Below, one piece after another: positions 28,863 to 38,461 of a stretch of 64,000 nt of DNA. The position numbers and the translations under genes are program-made. The stretch's first letter is position 1, and each line of letters begins with the position of its first letter. Location of the stretch: assembly GCF_015645095.1 (NCBI RefSeq), contig NZ_JADOTW010000015.1, forward strand, positions 40,319-104,318, read 5' to 3'. The DNA comes from Halomonas sp. 328 (GTDB taxonomy: Bacteria > Pseudomonadota > Gammaproteobacteria > Pseudomonadales > Halomonadaceae). Under the pieces are notes generated by a model. The model ran no database searches. It was not told the DNA's origin and worked only from the letters and a program-made list of their open reading frames with translations.

Positions 28863-29879
28863 TTAGCGACGCTGCAGTTGGTCGAGCAGGGCGCCGCCGG
28901 CGAAGTGCGCTTCCATGGCCTGCTCCCAGCTGCCGAAGACCTCCTCGACGCGCAGCAGCTCGGTCTCGGGGAACTGCTCGGCGAACTCTTCGACCACCGC
29001 CTCGTGGTGGACCCGGTAGTTGAAGCCGGCCAGGGTGCGCTGGCCTTCCTCGCTGTAGAGGTAGTCCAGGTAGCCCCGGGCCAGGTCCTCGGTGCCGTTG
29101 CGCTGGGCATTGCTCTCCACCACCGCCACCGGGAACTCGGCGAGGATGCTCACCGGCGGCACGATCACCTCGTAGTCGTCGCTGCCGTACTCGCCGCGGA
29201 TGTTGTTGACCTCGGACTCGAAGCTGATCAGCACATCGCCCAGGCCGCGCTCGATAAAGCTGGTGGTGGCGCCGCGACCGCCGGTGTCGAAGACCGCCAC
29301 GTTGCGCAGGAAGGTGCGCATGAAGTCGTGGATCTGTTCCTCGTCGCCGTCGAAGGCCTGCTCGGCGAAGCCCCAGGCGGCCAGGTAGGTGTAGCGGCCG
29401 TTGCCGGAGGTCTTGGGGTTGGGGAAGACGATGCGCACGTCCTCGCGCACCAGGTCGTCCCAGCTCTCGATGCCCTTGGGGTTGTCCTTGCGCACCAGGA
29501 AGGCGGTGGTGGAGTAGTAGGGGGAGGCATTGTTGGGCAGGGCCTGCTGCCACTCCTCGGCCACCAGGCCGGCGTCGGCCAGTACCTGGACGTCGGTGAC
29601 CTGGTTATAGGTCACCACGTCGGCGCGCAGGCCCTGCATGATGGCCCGGGCCTGGGCGGAGGAGCCGCCATGGGACTGCTGTACGCCGACGCTCTCGCCG
29701 TGTTCGGCTTCCCAGTAGGCGATAAAGTCCGGGTTGATGGCGGAGAATAGCTCCCGGGCGATGTCGTAGGAGGAGTTGAGCAGCTCGCGCTCCTGGGCCA
29801 GGGCCGGGGTGGCGACGACGACGCTGCTGCCGAGGGCGGCGGCCAGGATGCCGCGGCGAATCCAGGAAGGCTTGAACAT
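28863..29879 (-). CDS. sbp: Periplasmic sulfate-binding protein
   Basis: 338 residues with a signal peptide (to ATPALAQ). The family blocks [19 protein letters not shown] and [17 protein letters not shown] hold sulfate-contact residues. ATG 29879 is preferred over 29885 because GGAG then has a spacing of 9 rather than 3. It is first of the sbp-cysTWA operon. The 237-base AT-rich gap to the divergent monooxygenase gene must hold both promoters. Confidence 0.94.
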   Translation of the reverse strand: MFKPSWIRRGILAAALGSSVVVATPALAQERELLNSSYDIARELFSAINPDFIAYWEAEHGESVGVQQSHGGSSAQARAIMQGLRADVVTYNQVTDVQVLADAGLVAEEWQQALPNNASPYYSTTAFLVRKDNPKGIESWDDLVREDVRIVFPNPKTSGNGRYTYLAAWGFAEQAFDGDEEQIHDFMRTFLRNVAVFDTGGRGATTSFIERGLGDVLISFESEVNNIRGEYGSDDYEVIVPPVSILAEFPVAVVESNAQRNGTEDLARGYLDYLYSEEGQRTLAGFNYRVHHEAVVEEFAEQFPETELLRVEEVFGSWEQAMEAHFAGGALLDQLQRR

Positions 29880-30116
29880 GGTCATGGGCTCCGCACGAAA
29901 TTAAGGATGTTGCGGTGCAGGCTAAACCAGTCAATAAGTAATGACAATCCTGTTTTATATATATTTTGGGAATAATGCCCGATAGCTATTCTCGATCGCC
30001 CGCGGCGTTTCTTTAGAATCGGTTTTTTCAATGCAAAAGCCAGAATAACTATATTTTATCTAACCATGGGGCGCGCCTAAGGTGTGGGCATAACGACTTC
30101 ACCCGGAGGACGCAGC

Positions 30117-31421
30117 ATGACAGTAGAAACGATCGATACCCTGGTGGTGGGCGGCGGTCAGGCCGGCGTGGCCATGAGCGAACACCTGAGCAACCAGGGC
30201 GTGCCCCACCTGGTACTGGAACGTCACCGCATCGCCGAGGCCTGGCGCACCCGCCGCTGGGACTCCCTGGTGGCCAATGGCCCGGCCTGGCACGACCGCT
30301 TCCCGGGGCTCGAGTTCGACGACCTGGACCCCGACGCCTTCGCCGACAAGGAGCGGGTGGCCGCCTATTTCGAGGCCTATGCCGAGAAGATCCAGGCGCC
30401 CATCCGCACCGGGGTCGAGGTCAAGTCGGTGGTGCGCAATACGAGCCGGCCCGGCTTTACCATCGAGACCTCCGAGGGGGTGATCGAGGCCAACCGGGTG
30501 GTGGCCGCCACCGGCCCCTTCCAGACGCCGGTGATTCCGCCCATCGCCCCTGACGATGCCTCCCTGACCCAGCTTCATTCCGCCGAGTATCGCAACCCCG
30601 GGCAATTGCCGGCAGGGGCGGTGCTGGTGGTGGGTGCCGGCTCCTCCGGCGTGCAGATCGCCGAGGAGCTGCAGCGCTCGGGCCGGCAGGTCTATCTCTC
30701 GGTGGGGCCACACGATCGTCCGCCCCGGGCCTACCGAGGCCGTGACTTCTGCTGGTGGCTGGGGGTGCTCGGCGAGTGGGACGCCGAGATGATGAAGCCC
30801 GGCACCGAGCACGTCACCATCGCGGTGAGCGGCGCCGATGGCGGCAAGACCATCGACTTCCGCGAGCTGGCCCACCGGGGCATGACCCTGGTCGGACGGA
30901 CCCGCGCCTTCGCCGACGGCAAGGTCACCTTCGAATCCGACCTGGTCGACAACCTGGCCGCCGGCGACGCCAACTACCTGTCGATGCTCGATGCCGCCGA
31001 CGACTATGCCCGTCGCAATGGCCTCGACCTGCCGGAGGAGCCCGAGGCGCGGCGCATCCCCGCCGACCCGGCCTGCGTGCGAGAGCCGCTGCTCGAGCTC
31101 GATCTGGCCGAGGCCGGCATCACCACCATCGTCTGGGCCACCGGCTTCTCGGTGGACTACCGCTGGCTGAAGGTGGATGCCTTCGACGACAACGGCAAGC
31201 CCCAGCACCAGCGCGGCGTCTCCCGCGAGCCCGGCGTCTACTTCGTCGGCCTGCCCTGGTTGTCGCGGCGTGGCTCCAGCTTTATCTGGGGGGTGTGGCA
31301 CGACGCCAAGCATATCGCCGATCACATCGCCACCCAGCGCAAGTACCTGGCCTACCACGCCGAGGCCCAGTGTCGAGGCGCCGATGACGCCACGCCGCGC
31401 CGGGCGGCCACCGTCGAATAA
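30117..31421 (+). CDS. CzcO-like FAD-dependent monooxygenase
   Basis: 434 residues. The FAD motif VVGGGQAGVAMSEHL lies near the N-terminus and an NADPH motif VVGAGSSGVQIAEEL in the middle. IVWATGFSVDYRW matches the ATG motif of flavin-containing monooxygenases. It probably oxidises a nitrogen- or sulfur-containing small molecule. GGAGG precedes the ATG at 30117. It leads an operon with RidA, DUF1028 and M20 genes, starting the oxidation of an unknown substrate. Confidence 0.88.
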   Translation: MTVETIDTLVVGGGQAGVAMSEHLSNQGVPHLVLERHRIAEAWRTRRWDSLVANGPAWHDRFPGLEFDDLDPDAFADKERVAAYFEAYAEKIQAPIRTGVEVKSVVRNTSRPGFTIETSEGVIEANRVVAATGPFQTPVIPPIAPDDASLTQLHSAEYRNPGQLPAGAVLVVGAGSSGVQIAEELQRSGRQVYLSVGPHDRPPRAYRGRDFCWWLGVLGEWDAEMMKPGTEHVTIAVSGADGGKTIDFRELAHRGMTLVGRTRAFADGKVTFESDLVDNLAAGDANYLSMLDAADDYARRNGLDLPEEPEARRIPADPACVREPLLELDLAEAGITTIVWATGFSVDYRWLKVDAFDDNGKPQHQRGVSREPGVYFVGLPWLSRRGSSFIWGVWHDAKHIADHIATQRKYLAYHAEAQCRGADDATPRRAATVE

Positions 31422-31482
31422 GCCAGCGGGGAGGCGCACCGCCTCCCGCCTTTATTGCCTCAGCAGCAACAAGGAGCCGTCG

Positions 31483-31911
31483 ATGCCGACGCATACCCGA
31501 ATTCGCATGTTCAATACCAAGGCCACCTACCCCAACCAGAGCCTGGACAACGACCTCTGCCAGGCGGTGCGGGCCGGCAATACCGTCTATGTGCGCGGCC
31601 AGGTGGGGACCGACTTCGAGGGACGCCTGGTCGGCCTGGGGGACCCTGCCGCCCAGGCCAACCAGGCGATGAAGAACGTCAAGCAGTTGCTCGAGGAGGC
31701 CGGCAGCGACCTCAGCCATATCGTCAAGACCACCACCTATATCACCGACCCGCGTTTCCGCGAGCCGGTCTACCGGGAGGTGGGGCAGTGGCTCAAGGGG
31801 GTCTACCCCATCTCCACCGGCCTGGTGGTGGCGGGCCTGGCCCAGCCGGAGTGGCTGATGGAGATCGATGTGATCGCCGTGATCCCCGACGACGAGGAGG
31901 GCGCCCAATGA
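31483..31911 (+). CDS. RidA/YjgF/Rut family protein
   Basis: 142 residues. The C-terminal pattern (VVAGLAQPEWLMEIDVIAVIP) and SDLSHIVKTTTYITDPRF place it in the RidA family, whose members hydrolyse reactive enamines or imines or act as specific deaminases. AAGGAG precedes the ATG. The canonical RidA Arg in the segment before the last strand is not evident, so it is probably one of the catabolic subgroups. The stop overlaps the next start by 4 bases. Confidence 0.88.
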   Translation: MPTHTRIRMFNTKATYPNQSLDNDLCQAVRAGNTVYVRGQVGTDFEGRLVGLGDPAAQANQAMKNVKQLLEEAGSDLSHIVKTTTYITDPRFREPVYREVGQWLKGVYPISTGLVVAGLAQPEWLMEIDVIAVIPDDEEGAQ

Positions 31912-32582
31912 CCTTTTCCATCGCCGGCTTCTGCCGCGAGACTGGCCAGTTCGGCACCGCCATCAGTTCCTCGAGCATCTGCGTGGCCAGCCGCTGTCCC
32001 TTTGTCGCCCCCGGACGCGGGGTCGTATTGACCCAGAATGTCACCAACCCGGAGCTGGGCCAGCGCGGCACCGAACTGCTGGCCCAGGGCCTGTCCGCCG
32101 AGACCGTGCTGGCACGCCTCGTCGAGGAGGAGCGCTTCCCCGAGTGGCGCCAGCTGCAGGTGCTGGACGCCGAGGGCCGCAGCGCCGTGCACAGCGGCGC
32201 CGAGACCCTGGGGATCCATGCCACCCGGCGCGGCCGCGACTGCGTGGCCGGCGGCAACATGCTCGCCGACGGCGCGGTGATCGATGCCCTGGTGGAGACC
32301 TTCGAGGGCCACCCGGGGGAGCTCGCCGAGCGGCTGCTGGCGGCGCTGGAGGCGGCCCAGGCCGCCGGTGGCGAGATGGGGCCGGTGCATTCCGCGGGGC
32401 TCAAGGTCTATGCGCAGGCCAGCTGGCCGGCGGTGGACCTGCGGGTGGACTGGCATATCGCCCCCATCCAGGAGCTGCGCATGGTCTGGCAGGCCTACCT
32501 CCCCGAGCGGGCCGCCTACCTCTGCCGTGCCGTGGATCCCCATCGGGCACCCGGCTATGGGGTGCCGGGAGACGACCGATGA
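31908..32582 (+). CDS. DUF1028 family protein (Ntn-hydrolase-like)
   Basis: 224 residues starting MTFSIAGFCRETGQFGTAISSSS, the typical DUF1028 opening, followed by GRGVVLTQNVTNPELGQRG. The family is predicted to have an Ntn-hydrolase fold and is often beside M20 amidohydrolases and RidA proteins. ATGA overlaps on both sides show tight coupling. Amide or lactam cleavage is a hypothesis. Confidence 0.87.
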   Translation: MTFSIAGFCRETGQFGTAISSSSICVASRCPFVAPGRGVVLTQNVTNPELGQRGTELLAQGLSAETVLARLVEEERFPEWRQLQVLDAEGRSAVHSGAETLGIHATRRGRDCVAGGNMLADGAVIDALVETFEGHPGELAERLLAALEAAQAAGGEMGPVHSAGLKVYAQASWPAVDLRVDWHIAPIQELRMVWQAYLPERAAYLCRAVDPHRAPGYGVPGDDR

Positions 32583-33793
32583 GCGATGCCTCGACGGCCT
32601 GTGTCGATCTGCTGGCGCGGCTGATCGCCTTCGATACCACCAGCGATCGCAGCAACCTGGCGCTGATCCACTTCGTGCGCGACACGCTCGCCGAGCATGG
32701 CATCGAGGCGACCCTGGTTCCCTCGGCTTGCGGCGAGAAGGCCAACCTCTACGCCACCATCGGACCCAAGGACCGCCCCGGGGTGATGCTCTCCGGGCAT
32801 ACCGATACCGTGCCGGTGACCGGCCAGGCCTGGGGCAGCGACCCCTATCGGCTGACCGTCAAGGGGCCGCGCCTCTACGGCCGCGGCACCGCGGACATGA
32901 AGGGCTTCCTGGCGGCGGTGCTGGCGGCCGTGCCGGCCATGGCCCGGGCCGAACTCGTCGCCCCCATCCACCTGGCCTTCTCCCACGACGAGGAGGTGGG
33001 CTGCGTGGGAGTGCGCAGCCTGCTCGAGGCGATGCGCCGCTTCCGGGTGCGTCCCGCCGCCTGCGTGGTGGGCGAGCCCACTTCCATGCGCCTGGCCACC
33101 GCCCACAAGGGCAAGCTGGCCGGTCGCATCGAGGTGACCGGCCGCGCCTGTCACTCCGGCATGGCCCCGGAGGGCATCAATGCCATCCAGGCGGCGGCGC
33201 CGCTGATCCAGTGGTTCGCCGACACCGCGGCCGCCAAGGCCGAGACCGGGCCCTTCGATACCCGCTTCGCCATCCCCTATACCACCTTGCAATTGGGCAC
33301 CGTCGCCGGCGGCACGGCGCTGAATATCGTCCCGGCCCAGTGTCGCCTCGACTTCGAGGTGCGCAACGTCCCGGACGAGGCGCCGCAGGCACTGCTGGCA
33401 CCGCTGCTGGCGGAGATCGACCGCCTGGATGCGGAGCTCAAGGCACGCCATCCCGAGGCGGGCGCCACCCTGAGCTGGCTCGGCGACTACCCGGGCCTGG
33501 CCATGGCGGAGGAGGGCGAGCTGGTGGAACTGATCCTGTCGCTGCTGGCCGAGCCGGGCCGCGAGCGTATCGGCTTTGGCACCGAGGCGGGGCTCTTCCA
33601 GCGCGAGCTGGGGATTCCCACCCTGGTCTGCGGCCCCGGCAGCATGGCCCAGGGCCACCAGCCCGACGAGTACGTGACCCGCGAGCAACTGGGTCGCTGC
33701 GAGGCCTTCCTGGCACGGCTGACCGAGGCCCTGGCCGACCCCGAGGCGGTGGCCCGCCTGGATCGCGCCTGCGCCGAGGTGTCGTCCGTTTAG
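32579..33793 (+). CDS. M20 family deacylase, ArgE/acetylornithine deacetylase-like
   Basis: 404 residues. The zinc-site blocks SGHTDTVPV, YGRGTADMKGFLA and SHDEEVGCVG (metal Asp and catalytic Glu) and the late QGHQPDEYV (metal His) are complete. It resembles ArgE, but its operon partners suggest a catabolic N-acyl substrate rather than arginine synthesis. It is the last gene before a dispersed repeat. Confidence 0.9.
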   Translation: MSDASTACVDLLARLIAFDTTSDRSNLALIHFVRDTLAEHGIEATLVPSACGEKANLYATIGPKDRPGVMLSGHTDTVPVTGQAWGSDPYRLTVKGPRLYGRGTADMKGFLAAVLAAVPAMARAELVAPIHLAFSHDEEVGCVGVRSLLEAMRRFRVRPAACVVGEPTSMRLATAHKGKLAGRIEVTGRACHSGMAPEGINAIQAAAPLIQWFADTAAAKAETGPFDTRFAIPYTTLQLGTVAGGTALNIVPAQCRLDFEVRNVPDEAPQALLAPLLAEIDRLDAELKARHPEAGATLSWLGDYPGLAMAEEGELVELILSLLAEPGRERIGFGTEAGLFQRELGIPTLVCGPGSMAQGHQPDEYVTREQLGRCEAFLARLTEALADPEAVARLDRACAEVSSV

Positions 33794-33814
33794 ATCGCCT
33801 TAAGGTTGAGGCCC

Positions 33815-33923
33815 GGGGCTACCCTGGGGGCAGGTCATCGCGGGGCGCTGTGAACCCCTCCCTGGGCGCTACCGATGCCATCCCTGGCATAGGACCCCCG
33901 CTCTGCCCTGCCCCCAGCGCCCC
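33815..33923 (+). repeat. Dispersed palindromic intergenic repeat, short form, copy D
   Basis: Nearly identical to copy A: GGGGCTACCCTGGGGGCAGG, then ATCGCGGGGCGCTGTGAACC, an inner TGCCATCCCTGGCA hairpin, and CCTGCCCCCAGCGCCCC at the end. It separates the monooxygenase operon from the LysR gene. Confidence 0.88.
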
Positions 33924-34044
33924 TTAGCCATTCTAGTTGCGGTGGCCCGCGATCAGAGAGGGCGCTAACGCCCCTGGGCCAGCCTTGGTATGCTCGGGGC
34001 AGGCGGCGTCGCCGCCTCGAGTCCCCGAGCCCGGAACCCCGTCG

Positions 34045-35019
34045 ATGCGTCACTTTACCCTCAAGCAGCTGCGCTACTTCGTCGTCGCCGGCGACCTCTC
34101 CAGCGTCACCCAGGCGGCCCGGCAGCTGCACGTCTCCCAGCCCTCCATCTCCGCGGCCATCCAGCAGATCGAGGAGACCACCGGCCTGCAGCTCTTCGTG
34201 CGCCATCACGCCCAGGGGCTCTCCCTGACCCCCTCCGGCAAGCAACTGCTGGTGCGCGCCAAGCAGCTACTGCGCGACGCCGATGGGCTGGAGCGCTTCG
34301 CCGTCTCCCTGGGCGAGGAGATCGGCGGCGAACTGCGCCTGGTGGCCTTTCCCACCTTCGCCCCGGTCTTCTTGCCCCAACTGCTGCGCCGCTACGCCGA
34401 TCGCTACCCGGCGGTCAGCCTGCAGTGCGACGAGATGAACCAGGCGGATATCGTCGCCGGCCTCGGCAAGGGGGACTACGAGCTGGCCTTTACCTACGAC
34501 CTCCAGGTCCCGGAAGGCGTCGATTTCACGCCCCTCTACCGCTTTCCCCCCTATGCGGTGGTCAGCGCCGACCACCCCCTGGCCGGCCGCGACAGCGTGC
34601 GCCTCGCCGAGCTGGTGGAATACCCCATGGTGATGCTCGACTGGCCGCTGAGCCGGGACTACTTCCTGTCGATCTTCTCCCATCAGGGGCTTTCGCCGAC
34701 GGTGGCCCACCGCGCCAAGTCGATGGACATGATTCGCGGCCTGGTGGCCAACGGCTTCGGCTTCTCGCTGTTCAATACCCCCCTGACCACCCTGGACGCC
34801 TTCGACGGCGGGCGCCTCAAGGCCCTGGTCCTGAGCGACGAGGCGCCGCCACTCTCCATGGGCATCGCCTGCCTGCGCGGGCTGCGCCTGAGCCCCGCCG
34901 CCGAGGCGATGCACCGGCTGGCCTGCGACGCCGACTCCCTGTCGCCGACCCTGGAGCAGCTCGCGCCCTATCTCGCCCAGGTCCCCGAGCGGTTGATCGG
35001 CTTGGACGAGCGCGACTAA
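34045..35019 (+). CDS. LysR family transcriptional regulator
   Basis: 324 residues. The N-terminal helix-turn-helix (LRYFVVAGDLSSVTQAARQLHVSQPSISAAIQQ) is typical, followed by an effector-binding domain. It lies on the same strand after the monooxygenase operon and before the NylB-like gene, so either could be its target. No TTA-type T-N11-A operator could be assigned with confidence. Confidence 0.93.
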   Translation: MRHFTLKQLRYFVVAGDLSSVTQAARQLHVSQPSISAAIQQIEETTGLQLFVRHHAQGLSLTPSGKQLLVRAKQLLRDADGLERFAVSLGEEIGGELRLVAFPTFAPVFLPQLLRRYADRYPAVSLQCDEMNQADIVAGLGKGDYELAFTYDLQVPEGVDFTPLYRFPPYAVVSADHPLAGRDSVRLAELVEYPMVMLDWPLSRDYFLSIFSHQGLSPTVAHRAKSMDMIRGLVANGFGFSLFNTPLTTLDAFDGGRLKALVLSDEAPPLSMGIACLRGLRLSPAAEAMHRLACDADSLSPTLEQLAPYLAQVPERLIGLDERD

Positions 35020-35188
35020 GGCGCTGGCGCTCTCCTGTGGAACTCGCCCAGGTCCCCGGATCGGCTCGGACGGGAGCGACTGAACCGCCGCCCGCGGCAG
35101 TAGCAATTTCGCTCTCGCCTCGCCAAGCTGAAAGAGTCGAGGGGCGGTGCACGATCGGCGACCCCGTTCATCACAGAGGAAGTGCTCC

Positions 35189-36520
35189 ATGGCGTCTTCG
35201 CGCGATTCGTGGCAACGGTCCATGGCCATTGGTCTTTTGGCCTGCGGGACTTTGCTGGGCGCCAGCGCCCTGGCGGCCGACGATTTCTCCGACGCGGCGG
35301 CCTCCGATCCGCGGGCCCTGGGCTGGATGCAGGGTTTTCCCCCGCCGCCGGAGCGGATCATCGGCCAGCCGGATGCCGACTACTTCAGCTTTCCCAAGCT
35401 GCGCTGGACGGTCTGCCACTTTCGCGAGCTGCTACCTACCCGGCGCGTCAGCCGCGGCCTGGGGGCGCCGACTCCCCTGCTGACGGACCTCGACCCGGGC
35501 ATCGATGCCGTGACCTTTACGCCGCTGAACCGCGATGAGCCGATGACCTGGGCGCAGGCGCTGGAGGCCAATTACACCGATGGGCTGGTGATTCTTCATC
35601 GTGGTCGGCTGGTCTACGAGCACTACGCCGGCTGCCTGGACGAGACGGGCGTGCATGGGGCCATGTCGGTGACCAAGTCGCTGACCGGGCTGCTGGCGGA
35701 GATCCTGGTGGCGGAAGGGGCCCTCGACGAGAATGCCCGGGTGGGCGAGCTGCTGCCGGAGCTTGCCGAGAGCGCCTTCGGCGATGCCACGGTTCGCCAG
35801 GTGATGGAGATGACCACGGGGCTCGCCTTCAGCGAGGATTATGCCGATCCCGACGCGGAAATCTGGGCCTACAATGCCGCCGCCAGCCCCTTGCCCAAAC
35901 CCGCGGACTACCAGGGGCCGCGCACCTATTACGAATTCCTGGCCACGGTGCGGCCCGAGGGAGTCCATGGCGAGGCCTTCGGCTATCGCACCATCAATAC
36001 CGATGCCCTGGGCTGGATCATTGCTCGCACGACGGGGCAGTCGGTCAGCGACCTGCTCTCCGAACGGATCTGGCAGCGACTCGGCGCCGAGCAGGCCGCC
36101 TACTTCACGGTGGACTCCATCGGCACCCCCTTCGCCGGGGGTGGGCTGAGCGCGGGGCTGCGGGACCTGGCCCGCTTCGGTCAACTGGTCCTCGACGAGG
36201 GCGAGGTCCAGGGCCAGCGACTCTTTCCTGCCGAGGCGGTACAGCGCATTCGCCAAGGCGGAGACCAGGCTGCCTTCGCCCGGGCCGGTTACGCCCATTT
36301 GCCGGGGGGCAGCTATCGCGGCATGTGGTGGGTGCTGCACAACGCTCATGGGGCCTTCGCCGCCCGGGGCGTGCATGGTCAGACGATCTATATCGATCCC
36401 ACCGCCGAGATGGTGATCGTGCGTTTCGCCTCCCACCCGGTGGCCGCCAACGCCGCCAATGATCCCACTTCACTGCCTGCCTATCAGGCGGTGGCCGAGT
36501 ACCTGATGGGGCGCGACTAG
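35189..36520 (+). CDS. Exported serine hydrolase, NylB/beta-lactamase class C fold
   Basis: 443 residues with a signal peptide (GLLACGTLLGASALA). SVTK within GAMSVTKSLTG is the Ser-x-x-Lys catalytic pair, and AFGYRTINTDALGW supplies the conserved Tyr of 6-aminohexanoate-dimer hydrolase (NylB) relatives. GGGLSAGLRDLARFG is a COG1680 block. Substrate may be an ester or amide. AGAGGA precedes the ATG at 35189. A strong palindrome follows the stop. Confidence 0.85.
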   Translation: MASSRDSWQRSMAIGLLACGTLLGASALAADDFSDAAASDPRALGWMQGFPPPPERIIGQPDADYFSFPKLRWTVCHFRELLPTRRVSRGLGAPTPLLTDLDPGIDAVTFTPLNRDEPMTWAQALEANYTDGLVILHRGRLVYEHYAGCLDETGVHGAMSVTKSLTGLLAEILVAEGALDENARVGELLPELAESAFGDATVRQVMEMTTGLAFSEDYADPDAEIWAYNAAASPLPKPADYQGPRTYYEFLATVRPEGVHGEAFGYRTINTDALGWIIARTTGQSVSDLLSERIWQRLGAEQAAYFTVDSIGTPFAGGGLSAGLRDLARFGQLVLDEGEVQGQRLFPAEAVQRIRQGGDQAAFARAGYAHLPGGSYRGMWWVLHNAHGAFAARGVHGQTIYIDPTAEMVIVRFASHPVAANAANDPTSLPAYQAVAEYLMGRD

Positions 36521-36525
36521 CCCCT

Positions 36526-36566
36526 CCGGCTCGCCGACGCCCGGGGCCCGGGCGTCGGCGAGCCGG
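36526..36566. terminator. Perfect 41-base palindrome after the NylB-like gene
   Basis: Two 20-bp arms (36526-36545 and 36547-36566) are exact complements around one base. Such a very stable stem ends or stabilises the transcript; no T tract follows. Confidence 0.65.
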
Positions 36567-36887
36567 CCACGGCCGCCCCCTCCGAGGTCAGGACTTATTG
36601 GCATGACTGGCGCTGCATAAGCGTTGCCAGTTATTCGCCACCGCGATAGCCCTTATGGCCCTCTTGCCATGGAATGGCCGGCGCCGGCAGCGTTGGTCGC
36701 CCTCTGCGTCGGCGACGATCAGGCCCACCCGGCCAGGATCTCGCCCGGCACTGCATCAAAAAAGCTGAGTCAGCGCTTAGCATAATAATATTTTAGTAAA
36801 GCAAGGCCCGGGGCTATCGTGAACTCACCACTCGTGATTCGCGCCTCTCGAGGCCCAATGACAAATCCGACAACTGGAGTGATTCCG
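36567..36887 (+). promoter_or_regulatory. Control region ahead of the aldehyde dehydrogenase operon
   Basis: No gene is visible in this 321-base gap. AT-rich CATAATAATATTTTAG near 36780-36797 follows the palindrome GCTGAGTCAGC at about 36764-36774 and is the likely promoter area. The exact -10 and -35 could not be fixed. Confidence 0.4.
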
Positions 36888-38375
36888 ATGGCGGCACACG
36901 ATCTTTCCTACTGGCGTGACCTGCGCACTCGGCTGAGCCTGCCCGGTGGCGCCTTTATCGATGGCCAGCGCCGGGAAGCGGCGGATGGCGCCACCCTGAC
37001 CACCTGGAACCCGGCCACCGGCGAGGCGATCACCGAGGTCGCCGCCTGTGGCGAGGCGGAGGTCGAGGCGGCGGTGGCCGCGGCTCGGGCCAGTTTCGAG
37101 GCGGGCACCTGGTCCCAGGCCGCCCCGGCCCATCGCAAGGCGGTGCTGCAGCGTCTGGCGGCCTTGATGATGGAGCACCAGGACGAGCTGGCACTGCTCG
37201 AGACCCTGGACACCGGTAAGCCGATCAGCGATGCCCACGGCATCGATATCCCCGGTGCCGCCGGCTGTTTCGCCTGGTATGCCGAGGCCACCGACAAGCT
37301 GTATGGCGAGGTAGCGCCCACCGACGGCGACAACCTGGCCACCATCACCCGGGAAGCGCTCGGCGTGGTGGCGGCGGTGATTCCCTGGAACTTCCCGCTG
37401 GATATCACCGCCTGGAAGCTGGCCCCGGCGCTGGCCGCCGGCAACAGCGTGATCCTCAAGCCGGCGGAGCAGTCGCCGCTGACCGGGCTGCGCCTGGCGG
37501 AACTGGCCAAGGAGGCGGGCCTGCCCGACGGTGTCTTCAACGTGCTGCCCGGCCACGGCCATATCACCGGCCAGGCGCTGGGCCTGCACCCGGACGTGGA
37601 CTGCCTGACCTTCACCGGCTCCACCGCCACCGGCAAGCGCTTCCTCGACTATGCCGCCCGCTCGAACATGAAGCAGGTGTGGCTGGAGTGCGGGGGCAAG
37701 AGCCCCAACCTGGTCTTCGCCGACTGCGACCTGGAGGCGGCCGCCGCCGCCGCGGTGCAGGGCATCTACTTCAACCAGGGCGAGGTGTGCTCCGCCAACT
37801 CGCGGATCCTGGTGCAGCGCGAGATCAAGGAGGCCTTCGTGGCCCACTTCGTCGCGGCGGCTGCCAAGCTCAAGGTGGGCGATCCCCTCGACCCGGAGAC
37901 CAATGTCGGCTCGCTGATCGATAACGACCATGCCCAGCGGGTGCGTGGCTTCATCCGCCTGGGCGTGGAGGAGGGCGCGAACCTCGCCCTGGGCGAGGCG
38001 CCAGCGGCGGATGCCGAGGGCGCCTTCGTGTCGCCGACCCTCTTCGAGGGGGTGACGCCGCAGATGACCATCGCCCGGGAAGAGATCTTCGGCCCGGTAG
38101 CGGCGCTGATCGAATTCGCCGACGAGGACGAGGCGGTGGCCATCGCCAACGACTCCATCTATGGCCTGGCCGCCTCGGTGTGGACCGAGAACCTCTCCCG
38201 GGCCCACCGGGTCTCGCGGCGCCTGCGCGCCGGTACCGTCTCGGTCAACACCGTGGATGCCATCGATTTCAGCACGCCCTTCGGCGGCTACAAGCAGTCC
38301 GGCTTCGGTCGCGACCTCTCCCTGCATGCACTGGACAAGTTTACTCAGCTGAAGACGACCTGGATCCGCCTCTAG
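36888..38375 (+). CDS. Aldehyde dehydrogenase, PuuC-like
   Basis: 495 residues. IPWNFPLDITAWKLAPALAAGN, FTGSTATGKRF and LECGGKSPN are ALDH blocks with the catalytic Glu; the nucleophile is Cys in NQGEVCSANSR. The closest resemblance is to gamma-glutamyl-gamma-aminobutyraldehyde dehydrogenase PuuC (HALDKFTQLKTTWI end). It probably oxidises the aldehyde made by the aminotransferase at 39971. The start MAAHDLSYW at 36888 matches family length. Confidence 0.9.
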   Translation: MAAHDLSYWRDLRTRLSLPGGAFIDGQRREAADGATLTTWNPATGEAITEVAACGEAEVEAAVAAARASFEAGTWSQAAPAHRKAVLQRLAALMMEHQDELALLETLDTGKPISDAHGIDIPGAAGCFAWYAEATDKLYGEVAPTDGDNLATITREALGVVAAVIPWNFPLDITAWKLAPALAAGNSVILKPAEQSPLTGLRLAELAKEAGLPDGVFNVLPGHGHITGQALGLHPDVDCLTFTGSTATGKRFLDYAARSNMKQVWLECGGKSPNLVFADCDLEAAAAAAVQGIYFNQGEVCSANSRILVQREIKEAFVAHFVAAAAKLKVGDPLDPETNVGSLIDNDHAQRVRGFIRLGVEEGANLALGEAPAADAEGAFVSPTLFEGVTPQMTIAREEIFGPVAALIEFADEDEAVAIANDSIYGLAASVWTENLSRAHRVSRRLRAGTVSVNTVDAIDFSTPFGGYKQSGFGRDLSLHALDKFTQLKTTWIRL

Positions 38376-38461
38376 CGGACCGTCCATGAGGCAAGGGGGC
38401 GCCGCGTACCCCGGCGGCGACCCCCAACGATTACAACGACTACAAAATGAGGGTATTCCCG

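Noticed and set aside
33794..34044. Start of the LysR gene further upstream at 33937
   Set aside because: The extra codons have no family match; helix-turn-helix proteins of this family begin close to the HTH, as from 34045.
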